Source: Acidovorax radicis (lineage in GTDB: Bacteria; Pseudomonadota; Gammaproteobacteria; Burkholderiales; Burkholderiaceae_C). From it: a stretch of 64,000 nt of DNA. Positions 47,134-55,393 of this stretch are shown piece by piece (position 1 is the first letter of the stretch; each line of letters opens with the position of its first letter). The notes under the pieces were generated by a model. The model did no database searches. It saw nothing but the letters and a program-made list of their open reading frames with translations, and was not told where the DNA came from. A program made the translations under genes and the position numbers. The stretch covers positions 3,224,001 to 3,288,000 of the forward strand of contig NZ_CP075184.1 in assembly GCF_020510705.1 (NCBI RefSeq), written 5' to 3'.

Positions 47134-48155
47134 AGTGCACCCCCTTGCGAGGTGCGCCGGTGCATGAGCCACAGCAGATAGGTGCCGCCCAGGGCCGCCG
47201 TGAGCACGCCCACGGGCAGCTCCTGCGGCGCCAGCAGCCAGCGCGCCAGGATGTCGGCCGCCATGAGCAGCACCGCGCCCATCAGGCTGGAGAGCACGAT
47301 GTGCCGTTCGTGTGTCACGCGCACGATGGAACGCACCAGGTGCGGGGCCGCCAGCCCCACAAAGGCGATGAGCCCCGTCTGCGCCACCGCCGTGCCCGTA
47401 GCCAGCGCCATCGCGGCCACCAGCCCCACGCGCATGGGCATGAGCGGCAGGCCCAGGCTGGCGGCCGTGGCCTCGCCCAGCGTGAGGCCGTCGAGCGCAC
47501 GCGCAAGCATCCAGGCCACCACCGAACACAGCACCCAGACCACCGCCATCAGCGCGCAGGCCATCCAGCCCACAAAGGCCGTACTGCCCAGCGTGAACGC
47601 CTGCATGGCTTGCAGGATATCGGGCGAGGTCAGTTCCACCAGATCGCGCACAGCGCCCAGCACCACGCCCACGATCACGCCAGCCAGCAGCAGGCGCAGC
47701 GTGTGCTGCACCCCGCGCGCCAGGATCAGCGTGAGCACCACCGCCCCCGCCGCCCCCAGAAATGCCATGCCCGTGATGCCGATGCGGGCCATCCACTGCG
47801 CTGCCACCGGCGACACGCCAAACAGCGCCATCGCCACCGCCCCGCCCAGCGCTGCGCCCGAGGCGCTGCCCAGCAGGTACGGATCGGCCAGCGGGTTGCG
47901 AAACAACCCCTGCGCCACCGCGCCCGACAGGCCCAGCAGCGCCCCCGCCAGCCACGCACCCGCCGTGCGCGGCAGGCGGATGTCCCACACGATCTGCCAG
48001 GCCACAGGGTCACCGTGCATGCGCAGCACGCTGTCAAAGCCCGTGCTGCCCACGCTGGCGCCACACACCGCCAGCAACGCGCTGGCGAGCAACAGCCAGG
48101 CGGCACACCATGCCGCGCGGCGGCTTTGGTGGTGATGATCTATGGCCGTGGTCAT
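47130..48155 (-). CDS. btuC: cobalamin ABC transporter permease
   Basis: A 341-residue FecCD/BtuC-family permease with about ten hydrophobic segments. IRLPRTAGAWLAGALLGLSG, GLFRNPLADPYLLGSASGAA, FVGLAAPHLVRSIV and QELPVGVLTAALGGTYLLWL are family marks. It begins right after the btuF stop (TGA then ATG) and overlaps btuD. Confidence 0.94.
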   Translation of the reverse strand: MTTAIDHHHQSRRAAWCAAWLLLASALLAVCGASVGSTGFDSVLRMHGDPVAWQIVWDIRLPRTAGAWLAGALLGLSGAVAQGLFRNPLADPYLLGSASGAALGGAVAMALFGVSPVAAQWMARIGITGMAFLGAAGAVVLTLILARGVQHTLRLLLAGVIVGVVLGAVRDLVELTSPDILQAMQAFTLGSTAFVGWMACALMAVVWVLCSVVAWMLARALDGLTLGEATAASLGLPLMPMRVGLVAAMALATGTAVAQTGLIAFVGLAAPHLVRSIVRVTHERHIVLSSLMGAVLLMAADILARWLLAPQELPVGVLTAALGGTYLLWLMHRRTSQGGAL

Positions 48156-49190
48156 TCAGTTCACCGCGACGCTGGCACTGCTGTCAGCTGGCGCCACCGG
48201 CGCGGCCCTACTCAGTGCACCCGTGGAACTGGCTTTGCCAGGCCACTGGGTGCGTCCCCCTGAGGGGGAAGGCGCCGCAGGCGACTCAGGGGGAGCTTTC
48301 TCCACCAGGCATTTCGCCATGATGCGGGCCGCCTCGGCCATGCGCGGGCCAGGGCGCACCACCACGTCGGAGTCGCCGGGGCCGAACACGCACAGCCGGT
48401 TGTCACGGATCGCACGCATGCTGGCCCAGCCGGGGTACGGCACCATGGCCTGCATGCTGCGGTTGCCGATCATGATGATGTCGGGATTGGCGCGCACCAC
48501 GAACTCAGGGTTCAGGCGCGGAAAAGGCCCGAGCGACGCTGGCACCACGTTGCGCACGCCCAGCCGGGTGAGGGTTTCGCCGATAAACGACGACTCACCG
48601 GCCGCATAGGGCCCGCGGCTGACCTCGAAGTACACGCGCACATTCTTGGCCTTGGGCGGCAGGGACTGCGCCGCCGCCAGCACGCCCGCATCGATCACGC
48701 GCCAGAGGCGGTCAGAGCCCTCGGACCGGGGGACACCCAGCAGGTCGCTGACCACGCCCAGCACCCTTCGCACATCGGCATGGGTCTTGGGCTCAAGTTG
48801 CACCACCTGGACCCCTAAGGCTTCGAGCCGGTCACTGGCGCGCGAGCTGACGGACATCAGCACCACGTCGGGCTTCAAGGCCACCACGGCTTCGATGCTC
48901 GGGTCCAGCCCACCGCCCACCTTGGGCAGCTTGCCGACCACGGCCTCGGGCCAGTTGGAGTAGCGGTCCACCCCCACCAGGCGATGGCACTGGTCCAGCG
49001 CGCACACGCTTTCGGTCAGCGAAGGCAGCAGGCTGACGATGCGCTGCGGCGGGCGGGGCAGCGAGACCTCGCGGCCCTTGTCGTCCTTGATGTGCACGGG
49101 CTGCGCACGCGCCAGTCCGGCCATGAGCAGACCCAGCAGCAACAGGATGGCAATCACCCAGAGAATGCGGCGCACGGGGGTTGGTTTCAT
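48156..49190 (-). CDS. btuF: cobalamin ABC transporter substrate-binding protein
   Basis: A 344-residue periplasmic binding protein with a signal peptide (residues 1-29, ending ARAQ). The BtuF/FecB fold is visible in PQRIVSLLPSLTESVCALD, LVGVDRYSNWPE, IEAVVALKPDVVLM and a C-terminal NPDIIMIG. The last ~50 residues (after KCLVEK) are Pro/Ser/Ala-rich, not family-like, and partly encoded by a second repeat type (48256-48293). It overlaps cobU upstream by ATGA. Confidence 0.92.
   Translation of the reverse strand: MKPTPVRRILWVIAILLLLGLLMAGLARAQPVHIKDDKGREVSLPRPPQRIVSLLPSLTESVCALDQCHRLVGVDRYSNWPEAVVGKLPKVGGGLDPSIEAVVALKPDVVLMSVSSRASDRLEALGVQVVQLEPKTHADVRRVLGVVSDLLGVPRSEGSDRLWRVIDAGVLAAAQSLPPKAKNVRVYFEVSRGPYAAGESSFIGETLTRLGVRNVVPASLGPFPRLNPEFVVRANPDIIMIGNRSMQAMVPYPGWASMRAIRDNRLCVFGPGDSDVVVRPGPRMAEAARIMAKCLVEKAPPESPAAPSPSGGRTQWPGKASSTGALSRAAPVAPADSSASVAVN
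48256..48293. repeat. CCCCCTGAG-type inverted repeat inside btuF
   Basis: Perfect 9-bp arms CCCCCTGAG and CTCAGGGGG flank a GC-rich centre with GGCGCC. Similar elements occur between genes in Comamonadaceae in my recollection. Here it is read through as part of the btuF tail. Confidence 0.65.
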
Positions 49191-49783
49191 GTACGGGGTT
49201 CTTTCAAAGTCAGCGGTAGACCTGCCGCCATGAGCGTGACACGTGGGCAGGCCTGCGCGACCTGCTGGTTGAGCCCCCCCAACGCATCCACAAAGGCACG
49301 CACCGGGCGGCCCATCGGTATGACCCCCAGGCCGATTTCGTTGCCCACCAGAACAACGGGCCCGGGGGATTGCCGAACTGCTTCCAAAAACATAGCTGCT
49401 TGCGCTTTCCAGTCAAGCGCCAGCGCCTGTTTTTGCTTCAAATCCATGGCTTCCATGCCCATGGGCATGGTCCAGCCGGTGAGCCACAGCGTGAGGCAGT
49501 CCACCACCACCAGCGTGTGGGCATTGCCATGCAAGGCCACAGCGCCTGCCACATCGCGGGGCTCTTCCACCGTCTGCAGGCCGGGCACGCGCTCGACGCG
49601 GTCGCGCTGGTGGCGGGCGATGCGCTCGCGCATTTCATCGTCCCAAGCCTCGCCGGTGGCAATCAACACCGCACGGTGTCTGGCGTCCTGCGCCAGCCAG
49701 TCGCGCGCCAGCATCTCGGCGCGGCGCGATTTGCCGCTTTTCTGTCCCCCCAGGATGAATTCGCTGGTGATGGGGGCTTTCAT
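49187..49783 (-). CDS. cobU: adenosylcobinamide kinase / guanylyltransferase
   Basis: Bifunctional enzyme that phosphorylates adenosylcobinamide and transfers GMP. A 198-residue protein with P-loop LGGQKSGKS (residues 11-19), the guanylylated His region ERIARHQRDR, VVDCLTLWLTG and VLVGNEIGLGVIP. A stretch MDLKQKQALALDWKAQAAMF between the third and fourth motifs is encoded by a repeat copy and is longer than in typical homologues. Called cobP in Pseudomonas-type naming. Confidence 0.94.
   Translation of the reverse strand: MKAPITSEFILGGQKSGKSRRAEMLARDWLAQDARHRAVLIATGEAWDDEMRERIARHQRDRVERVPGLQTVEEPRDVAGAVALHGNAHTLVVVDCLTLWLTGWTMPMGMEAMDLKQKQALALDWKAQAAMFLEAVRQSPGPVVLVGNEIGLGVIPMGRPVRAFVDALGGLNQQVAQACPRVTLMAAGLPLTLKEPRT
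49384..49442 (+). repeat. palindromic repeat, copy 9, inside cobU
   Basis: AAAAACATAGCTGCTTGCGC then CAAGCGCCAGCGCC and GTTTTTGCTTCAAA, antisense to cobU and read through in frame. Confidence 0.7.
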
Positions 49784-51138
49784 GCCTGCGCCCCGCCGAA
49801 CAACGCGGCCACCGCAGCCGGGCTGGAGGCAAACCACGCATGAAAATAGCTGGCGTGAATGCTGCCATGGCGGTACACCGCCTCACCCACACCGGGCGCG
49901 CTGGCTGCGTGGGGCGGCGCGGTGCGGGCCACTTCAGCCAATGCAGCGGTATCGCTGGCCAGCGTGGAGTAGTGAAACGTGTGGCCGCGCAAGGTGTAGC
50001 CGCGCCAGGCCAATTGCTGCGGACCCAGGCCTGCCAAACGCTTATGCAGCGTGGCCGTGCCAGGCAACAGCCCCCACAGCGGCTGGCAAGCCCCGTCTGC
50101 CTGGGTGATACCCACCGACAACGCCACCATGCCGCCACATTCGGCCCACACAGGTTTGCCAGCGGCGACATGCGCCTGCAGGCTGTCACGCAGCGATATG
50201 TTGGCGGCCAGCCGCGCTGCATGCAATTCGGGATACCCACCGGGCAACCAAAGCGCGTCGCACGGTGGCAGCGCGGCATCTGCGAGCGGCGAGAAAAAAA
50301 CCACCCGCGCGCCCAGTTGCGCCAGGCAGTCGATGTTGGCGGGGTAGATGAAGCTGAAAGCCGCATCGTGCGCCACGGCCACGGTGCGGCCCTGCAGCAA
50401 CGCAGGCACCAACGCGGCACTGGCGTCGGGCGCCGCAAAGTCTACCGACCAGCGCGCCTGCCAGTCGGCCAGCGTCATCTGGCCCAGAGGTGTGTCGGCC
50501 AAGGCATCAGCGGCGGCGTCCAGCCGCGCCAGGCCGTCGGGCAACTCTTGGGCGCTGACCAGGCCGAGGTGGCGTTCGGGCAACAAACCCGCTTTGGCGC
50601 CTGGGTCCACCGACACACGCATCAGCGCGCCCAGCCAATGCCCGGGCTCGCGCAGGCTGCTCTGCAGCATCTGCGCGTGGCGCGGGCTGGCAGCGCGGTT
50701 GGCCAGCACACCGGCCCAACGCAACCCAGGCTGGTAGTGCTGCAAGCCATACGCCAGCGCACCAAAAGTTGCGGCCATGGCAGACGCATCCACCACCCCC
50801 ATCACCGGCAGGCCGAGGCGCTGCGCTAGATCGGCGGCACTGGGTTGGCCGTCAAACAGGCCCATCACACCCTCGACCAGGATCAGGTCGCACTCTTGCG
50901 CCGCGGCATGCAGGCGCGCGCGCGCATCGGCCTCGCCGGTCATCCACAGGTCAAGCTGGTGCACCGGCGCACCACTGGCGAGCTGGTGCCAGTGGGGGTC
51001 GAGAAAATCCGGCCCACACTTGAACACGCGCACCCGCCGCCCCTGGCGGGTATGCAGGCGCGCCAGGGCGGCCACCACCGTGGTCTTGCCCTGGCCCGAG
51101 GCCGGGGCCGAGATAAGCAGCGCGGGGCAACGTGTCAT
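49780..51138 (-). CDS. cbiA: cobyrinate a,c-diamide synthase
   Basis: Amidates cobyrinate (or hydrogenobyrinate) at a and c with glutamine and ATP. A 452-residue protein: N-terminal ATP domain ISAPASGQGKTTV and FKCGPDFLDPHWH, VEGVMGLFDG, C-terminal amidotransferase-like domain with the Cys in VWAECGGMVAL and LPGGYPELHAARLA. ATG 51138 has GAGG 7 bases upstream, which decides it over ATG 51162. It lies 101 bases after btuB and overlaps cobU (ATGA). Often named cobB in aerobic-pathway organisms. Confidence 0.94.
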   Translation of the reverse strand: MTRCPALLISAPASGQGKTTVVAALARLHTRQGRRVRVFKCGPDFLDPHWHQLASGAPVHQLDLWMTGEADARARLHAAAQECDLILVEGVMGLFDGQPSAADLAQRLGLPVMGVVDASAMAATFGALAYGLQHYQPGLRWAGVLANRAASPRHAQMLQSSLREPGHWLGALMRVSVDPGAKAGLLPERHLGLVSAQELPDGLARLDAAADALADTPLGQMTLADWQARWSVDFAAPDASAALVPALLQGRTVAVAHDAAFSFIYPANIDCLAQLGARVVFFSPLADAALPPCDALWLPGGYPELHAARLAANISLRDSLQAHVAAGKPVWAECGGMVALSVGITQADGACQPLWGLLPGTATLHKRLAGLGPQQLAWRGYTLRGHTFHYSTLASDTAALAEVARTAPPHAASAPGVGEAVYRHGSIHASYFHAWFASSPAAVAALFGGAQA

Positions 51139-51239
51139 GGACACCCTCAGACTTTCAGCCATGGCGTGCAGGGCGTATTTCGGTCATCCATGGCGCTTGG
51201 CATGCCACAGGCGCGCAACGCGACAGAGGGGGCTGCCGC

Positions 51240-53147
51240 TCATTGCTTCGGAGCCCACTTCAGGCCGACATACAGCGTGCGGCCTGGTGGCACGTAGGTG
51301 CGCGCCACTTCGTAAGACTTGTCCGCCAGGTTGTCAACCCGCGCCAGCAGCGTGAAATCGCGTGCCACGCGCGTGCTGGCGTACAGGTTGAACAGGCCAT
51401 ACCCGCCCAGGGTGCGCGTGTTCTTGGCGTCGTCAAAACGCTGGCCCGAGGCCTGCACTTCAGCACCCAGGGTCCAGCCGCCCACCCGCGCGTCTGCACC
51501 CAGCGTCGCGTAGCGCTTGGCCCGGCGCGCCAGCCGCTTGTCCGTGTCGAGATCACGGGGGTTTTGGAAGTCCATGGAGCCATGCACCTGCACGTTGCCC
51601 AGCTTGTGCGAGCCCGCCAGCGTGATGCCGCGGTATTCGGCACGCGCCGTGTTGACATAGCACCCAAAGGCCGCGCCACAATTGCCGCCGCCGGCAAAGG
51701 CGATCAGGTTAGAGACACGGTTGCGGTAGGCCACGGCGGAGAAGGTGCTTGAGCCCTGCGCATAGCGCAAACCCAGCTCGACGTTGCGGCTGCTCTCGGG
51801 CTTCAACGACGCGTCACCGTACTCACTGAAGCGCTGATACAGCGTGGGCGCACGGAAAGCCGTGCCTGCCGATGCCGTGGCGCGCCAGTGCGGCGCAAAG
51901 CCATAGCCATACGCCACGCTGCCGGTGTTCTCGCCACCGAATTCACTGTCGTCATCGTGGCGCAGGTTCATCTGCAACGTGTGTGCACCAGCGTGGTAGC
52001 CATAACCCAAAGCCAGCGCGTTCTGCGACCGGTCACGGTCGATGGTTTTGCTCCACTCGTCCAGCGCCGGGTTGATCAACGTGTCCTCACGGCGCTCCAG
52101 CGCAGCCGTAAACAGGTGCGCGCCCAGACGATATTCGTTTTGCCACAGATAGCCGCGCAACTGCGTCTCGGTGCGGTAGGGCGAAGGTTCGGTTTCGTAG
52201 CGGCTGAGTGTGTCGTTGACCGACAGGCGCATGGTGTAGGCCTGCGTCCACTGCGCAGCCCAGGTCAGGCCTGCCGTGCGCAGGCGGTTCTTGTTGCGGT
52301 CGTCCACGGGCACGGGCGAGGTGTCGTAGCCCGAGTTCATGGTCTGGCCCAGCAGCGTGGCATCGATGCGGTGTTGCGCGTTGACCTTGAAGCCCACGCG
52401 CGCATTGCCAGAGGTGGCGGTGTAATCGTCCTTGTCGGTGTTATGGCCAGCACCGCTTCTGATGTCGTAGCCGTCGCTTTGTGTACGGGTCAGGCCCAGG
52501 GCGTAATCAAAGGCCCCGTCCACACCCGCCGAGCCGCTCACACCAGCTTCTATCTTGCGGGTGTTGTGGGTGCCAATGCCCACACCGACGTAGGGAGCGA
52601 AAGCGCCCTCGCCCTTGCGCGTGAACAGCTGAACCACGCCGCCAATGGCATCCGAGCCATACACCGCAGCCGCGGGGCCGCGCAAAACTTCGATGCGATC
52701 AATCTGCGACAGCGGAATCTGCTCCCACACGGCACCGCCGGTGGATTGCGAGTCGACGCGTACACCGTCGATATAGACAGCCGTGAAACGGCCTTCAGCG
52801 CCGCGCAAGAAGACGTTGGCTGAATTGCCGACGCCACCATTGCGCACGATCTGCACGCCGGGCAGGCGCGCCAGCATGTCCACCACGCCGGTGGCGCCGC
52901 TGTTTTCAATGGTTTCACTGTCAACCACTGAGATGTCCGCCACCAGGTCAGACAGCGGCTGCGCTGTGCGCGTAGCAGTCACCACGGTTTCGCGCATTGA
53001 CGGCGCATGCAGGTTTTGCGCCACCAGAACGGGCTCAGCCTGCTGCGCCAGGGCGGGCAGTGCACATGCCAACGCCAGGGTCAACACCGCAGGGCGCGCA
53101 CACGCAGGCGCAGCAGCACGGCGCACGTGGGTAAATGAGGAAGTCAT
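51240..53147 (-). CDS. btuB: BtuB-like TonB-dependent cobalamin receptor
   Basis: A 635-residue outer-membrane receptor. Signal peptide ends near residue 34 (PALAQQ). A TonB-box-like stretch RETVVTATRT precedes the plug (ISVVDSETIENSGATGVVDM, LRGPAAAVYGSDAIGGVVQL), then a 22-strand-type barrel; EYGDASLKPESSRNVELGLR is typical of the family. The last strand ends LYVGLKW followed by APKQ, without the usual terminal aromatic residue. The cobalamin riboswitch upstream and the Btu genes downstream support vitamin B12 as ligand. Confidence 0.93.
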   Translation of the reverse strand: MTSSFTHVRRAAAPACARPAVLTLALACALPALAQQAEPVLVAQNLHAPSMRETVVTATRTAQPLSDLVADISVVDSETIENSGATGVVDMLARLPGVQIVRNGGVGNSANVFLRGAEGRFTAVYIDGVRVDSQSTGGAVWEQIPLSQIDRIEVLRGPAAAVYGSDAIGGVVQLFTRKGEGAFAPYVGVGIGTHNTRKIEAGVSGSAGVDGAFDYALGLTRTQSDGYDIRSGAGHNTDKDDYTATSGNARVGFKVNAQHRIDATLLGQTMNSGYDTSPVPVDDRNKNRLRTAGLTWAAQWTQAYTMRLSVNDTLSRYETEPSPYRTETQLRGYLWQNEYRLGAHLFTAALERREDTLINPALDEWSKTIDRDRSQNALALGYGYHAGAHTLQMNLRHDDDSEFGGENTGSVAYGYGFAPHWRATASAGTAFRAPTLYQRFSEYGDASLKPESSRNVELGLRYAQGSSTFSAVAYRNRVSNLIAFAGGGNCGAAFGCYVNTARAEYRGITLAGSHKLGNVQVHGSMDFQNPRDLDTDKRLARRAKRYATLGADARVGGWTLGAEVQASGQRFDDAKNTRTLGGYGLFNLYASTRVARDFTLLARVDNLADKSYEVARTYVPPGRTLYVGLKWAPKQ

Positions 53148-53255
53148 GAAAAAGAACCGTCAGCAAAAAGTAACCCCTGCCGACTTCCCCGCCGGCGCAT
53201 GGGCGATAACGGCCGCACGCACCCGCAAAAAACGAGCGCACGCAGCCACCTTGTT

Positions 53256-53462
53256 GGCCGGTATCCGGGCTGGCGGAACGCCCTCCAAAGCCTTCCCACG
53301 CGCTTGTTCAAGGCGCTCAGTGGCGTGTAGATGGAGAGGGAATCACGTGATTCGTCCGCTGACCGTTGCGGGGGCAGCGCAGGCTCGGCGCGCCATGACT
53401 GGCGGCGTCTCCCTGCTTCCCGTTGAACTGCGGTATGTGAACCACACCGCGAGCACCAACGG
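53256..53462 (-). promoter_or_regulatory. cobalamin riboswitch upstream of btuB
   Basis: Minus strand: GGTGC (53453-53457), AACGGGAAGCAGGGAGACG, GCTGCCCCCGCAACGGTCAG, ACACGCCACTGAGCGCC, GTGGGAAGGC and the B12 box AGCCCGGATACCGGCC (53256-53275). This is a full-length cobalamin riboswitch. It probably controls the long btuB-to-cobO transcript. The 364-base gap between btuB and the divergent coiled-coil gene is otherwise empty. Confidence 0.92.
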
Positions 53463-53511
53463 GCGCATTTTACGACCGTTTACACGGCACAACCTTACAA
53501 TTGCGGGTTGT

Positions 53512-53736
53512 ATGGTCACACCGTCCCCCACCGATCAGATCGCCGAGCGCGTTGAACGCCTGCTGCTGCGCCACGCAGAACTGCAGCGCACCAACACATT
53601 GCTCGCCGAGCAGGTGTCCGCCCTCACGCAGGAGCGCGATTCCCTGAAATCACGCCTGAGCGCAGCCCGCGCCCGGGTGGATGCTTTGTTGGAGCGGCTG
53701 CCTGCAGTTGCCCCAGCCACGAAAGAGTCCGAATGA
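53512..53736 (+). CDS. small coiled-coil protein upstream of zapA
   Basis: A 74-residue protein, almost wholly a heptad coiled coil (RVERLLLRHAELQRTNTLLA and QVSALTQERDSLKSRLSAAR). Proteins like this (TIGR02449/DUF904-type, ZapB-like in shape) lie before zapA in many proteobacteria, and a role in division-ring organisation is inferred. Its stop overlaps the zapA start (ATGA). Confidence 0.8.
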   Translation: MVTPSPTDQIAERVERLLLRHAELQRTNTLLAEQVSALTQERDSLKSRLSAARARVDALLERLPAVAPATKESE

Positions 53737-54101
53737 AACAGATCGAGGTGCAGATCCTGCAGCAAAGCTATCTGCTGACCTGCCCCGAAGGCCACGAAAG
53801 CCGCCTGCTGGACGCCGTGGAACGCGTAGACACGGCAATGATCCGCATCCGCGATGCAGGCAAGGTCCGCGCCCGCGAACGCATTGCGGTGCTGGCCGCC
53901 TTGAATCTGGCTTTTGAAATCGCGGACCGCGAAGCCGCCGACCTTGCCGCAGGCAGTGCGCTCCCCACTCCAGCGTCGGCATCATTCACGCCGCCCCCCC
54001 GCCAACAGGACACCTTTCTACCTGAATCAGACAGCCAGCAGCTGCAGGCCCTGGTGGCGCGCCTGGACCTGGCGCTCGGCGAAGACGGCCGGCTGCTTTA
54101 A
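53733..54101 (+). CDS. zapA: cell division protein ZapA
   Basis: A 122-residue FtsZ-ring-associated protein: KQIEVQILQQSYLLTCPEGH, RLLDAVERVDTAM and ERIAVLAALNLAFEI match ZapA; the C-terminal part after residue ~75 is Pro/Ser-rich, then a short helix. It is followed by the 6S RNA gene, as in E. coli. Confidence 0.92.
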   Translation: MKQIEVQILQQSYLLTCPEGHESRLLDAVERVDTAMIRIRDAGKVRARERIAVLAALNLAFEIADREAADLAAGSALPTPASASFTPPPRQQDTFLPESDSQQLQALVARLDLALGEDGRLL

Positions 54102-54245
54102 GCAGCAATGCATTGAGCAGCCACCGGGCAGGCACCAGCACAAAAGAGCTGACGCAGGCTGCCTGCGTTGGGCCACCGCGGCACACAGTGCATTGTTTTA
54201 CGGGCTTTACAGCTGCCACGCTCGGCAGCGCAGGCCATCCGCGCC

Positions 54246-54251
54246 TACAAT
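54246..54251 (+). promoter_or_regulatory. -10 box of the 6S RNA gene
   Basis: TACAAT lies a few bases before the start of the closing stem. No convincing -35 was found. Confidence 0.45.
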
Positions 54252-54254
54252 AAA

Positions 54255-54431
54255 GGTGTCTGCGAAGCCGCCGGGCTTTATATTTCCTTGAACCAATGCT
54301 CATTGAGCACGGGCTTGGTACATCGCCCGGTGAGCGTGATCATCTCGCGTCAGATGAACCCAACGCCAGGCTGCCCTCGCCCACCTGAACCCCCGGTTCA
54401 GGATGAGGGTCCGGTGGCATTCGCAGACACC
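54255..54431 (+). ncRNA. ssrS: 6S RNA
   Basis: A ~177-nt RNA whose ends pair closely: GGTGTCTGCGAA at the 5' end with TTCGCAGACACC at the 3' end, continued by GCCGCCGGGC with GTCCGGTGGC. Inside are further stems and a large central region, the 6S shape that mimics an open promoter and binds sigma-70 RNA polymerase. Its place right after zapA is the conserved one. Nothing else was seen in the 423 bases between zapA and the next gene. Confidence 0.85.
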
Positions 54432-54524
54432 TCATTCTTCGTCACCCGCCTGCCCTCGACCCGAACAGGCGCAGCGTGACTGGCGGGAGCTCCGTGTGTT
54501 TCCACTCCGCTCTTTCATGCTGCC

Positions 54525-55340
54525 ATGCTGCACCCACTTCTGATTGTTGAACTTGGCGCCCTGGGCCTGGCGACAGGTTTTCTGGCAGGCCTGCTGGGTA
54601 TTGGCGGGGGCATGTTAATGGTGCCGTTTCTGACCTACATCCTCGGCCTCCAAAAGGTAGCGCCCGATCTGGCGGTCAAAATGGCCATCGCCACATCGAT
54701 GGCCACGATCATGTTCACGTCCGTCTCCAGCGTGCGGGCCCACCACCTGCGTGGCGCGGTGCGCTGGGACATCGTCAAGCGCCTGGCCCCGGGGGTGGTT
54801 TTGGGTGGTTTTGTTGCCAGTTTGGGCGTCTTTGCGCTGCTCAAAGGCTCTTTGCTCGCTGTTTTTTTCGCGCTGTTCGTCAGTTTTTCTGCCACGCAGA
54901 TGTTTCTGGACAAGAAGCCCGCCCCCACGCGCCAGATGCCTGGCGTCGCAGGCCAAATGACAGCCGGCGGCGTGATCGGTTTTTTGTCGGGACTGGTTGG
55001 CGCTGGCGGTGGCTTTGTGAGCGTGCCGTTCATGACATGGTGCAACCTCCCCATTCACAATGCGGTGGCCACCAGCGCCGCGCTCGGTTTTCCGATTGCA
55101 TTGGCCAACGTTGTAGGCTACGTAATCAGCGGCCAAGGTTTGAGCGGGTTGCCCGCAGCATCACTGGGCTATGTCTGGCTGCCGGCTCTGGCGGTGATCG
55201 CCACATGCAGCGTGCTCACGGCGCCACTTGGGGCGAGGGCCGCACACACCCTGCCCGTCAAACAACTTAAGCGGATATTTGCATCGCTGTTGTTTGGGCT
55301 GGCGGCCTATATGCTCTGGAAGGGGCTTACGGCAGCCTGA
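54525..55340 (+). CDS. TauE/SafE-family membrane permease
   Basis: A 271-residue inner-membrane protein with seven to eight hydrophobic segments and the family repeats FLAGLLGIGGGMLMVPFL and GFLSGLVGAGGGFVSVPFM. TauE/SafE proteins export sulfite, sulfonates or related anions; the substrate here is unknown. It stands alone and converges with the GGDEF-EAL gene. Confidence 0.88.
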   Translation: MLHPLLIVELGALGLATGFLAGLLGIGGGMLMVPFLTYILGLQKVAPDLAVKMAIATSMATIMFTSVSSVRAHHLRGAVRWDIVKRLAPGVVLGGFVASLGVFALLKGSLLAVFFALFVSFSATQMFLDKKPAPTRQMPGVAGQMTAGGVIGFLSGLVGAGGGFVSVPFMTWCNLPIHNAVATSAALGFPIALANVVGYVISGQGLSGLPAASLGYVWLPALAVIATCSVLTAPLGARAAHTLPVKQLKRIFASLLFGLAAYMLWKGLTAA

Positions 55341-55393
55341 AGCACATACCGTTCAAATGCCTCACGGCCAGGTAAACGAGGCCTGGCGCGGAC

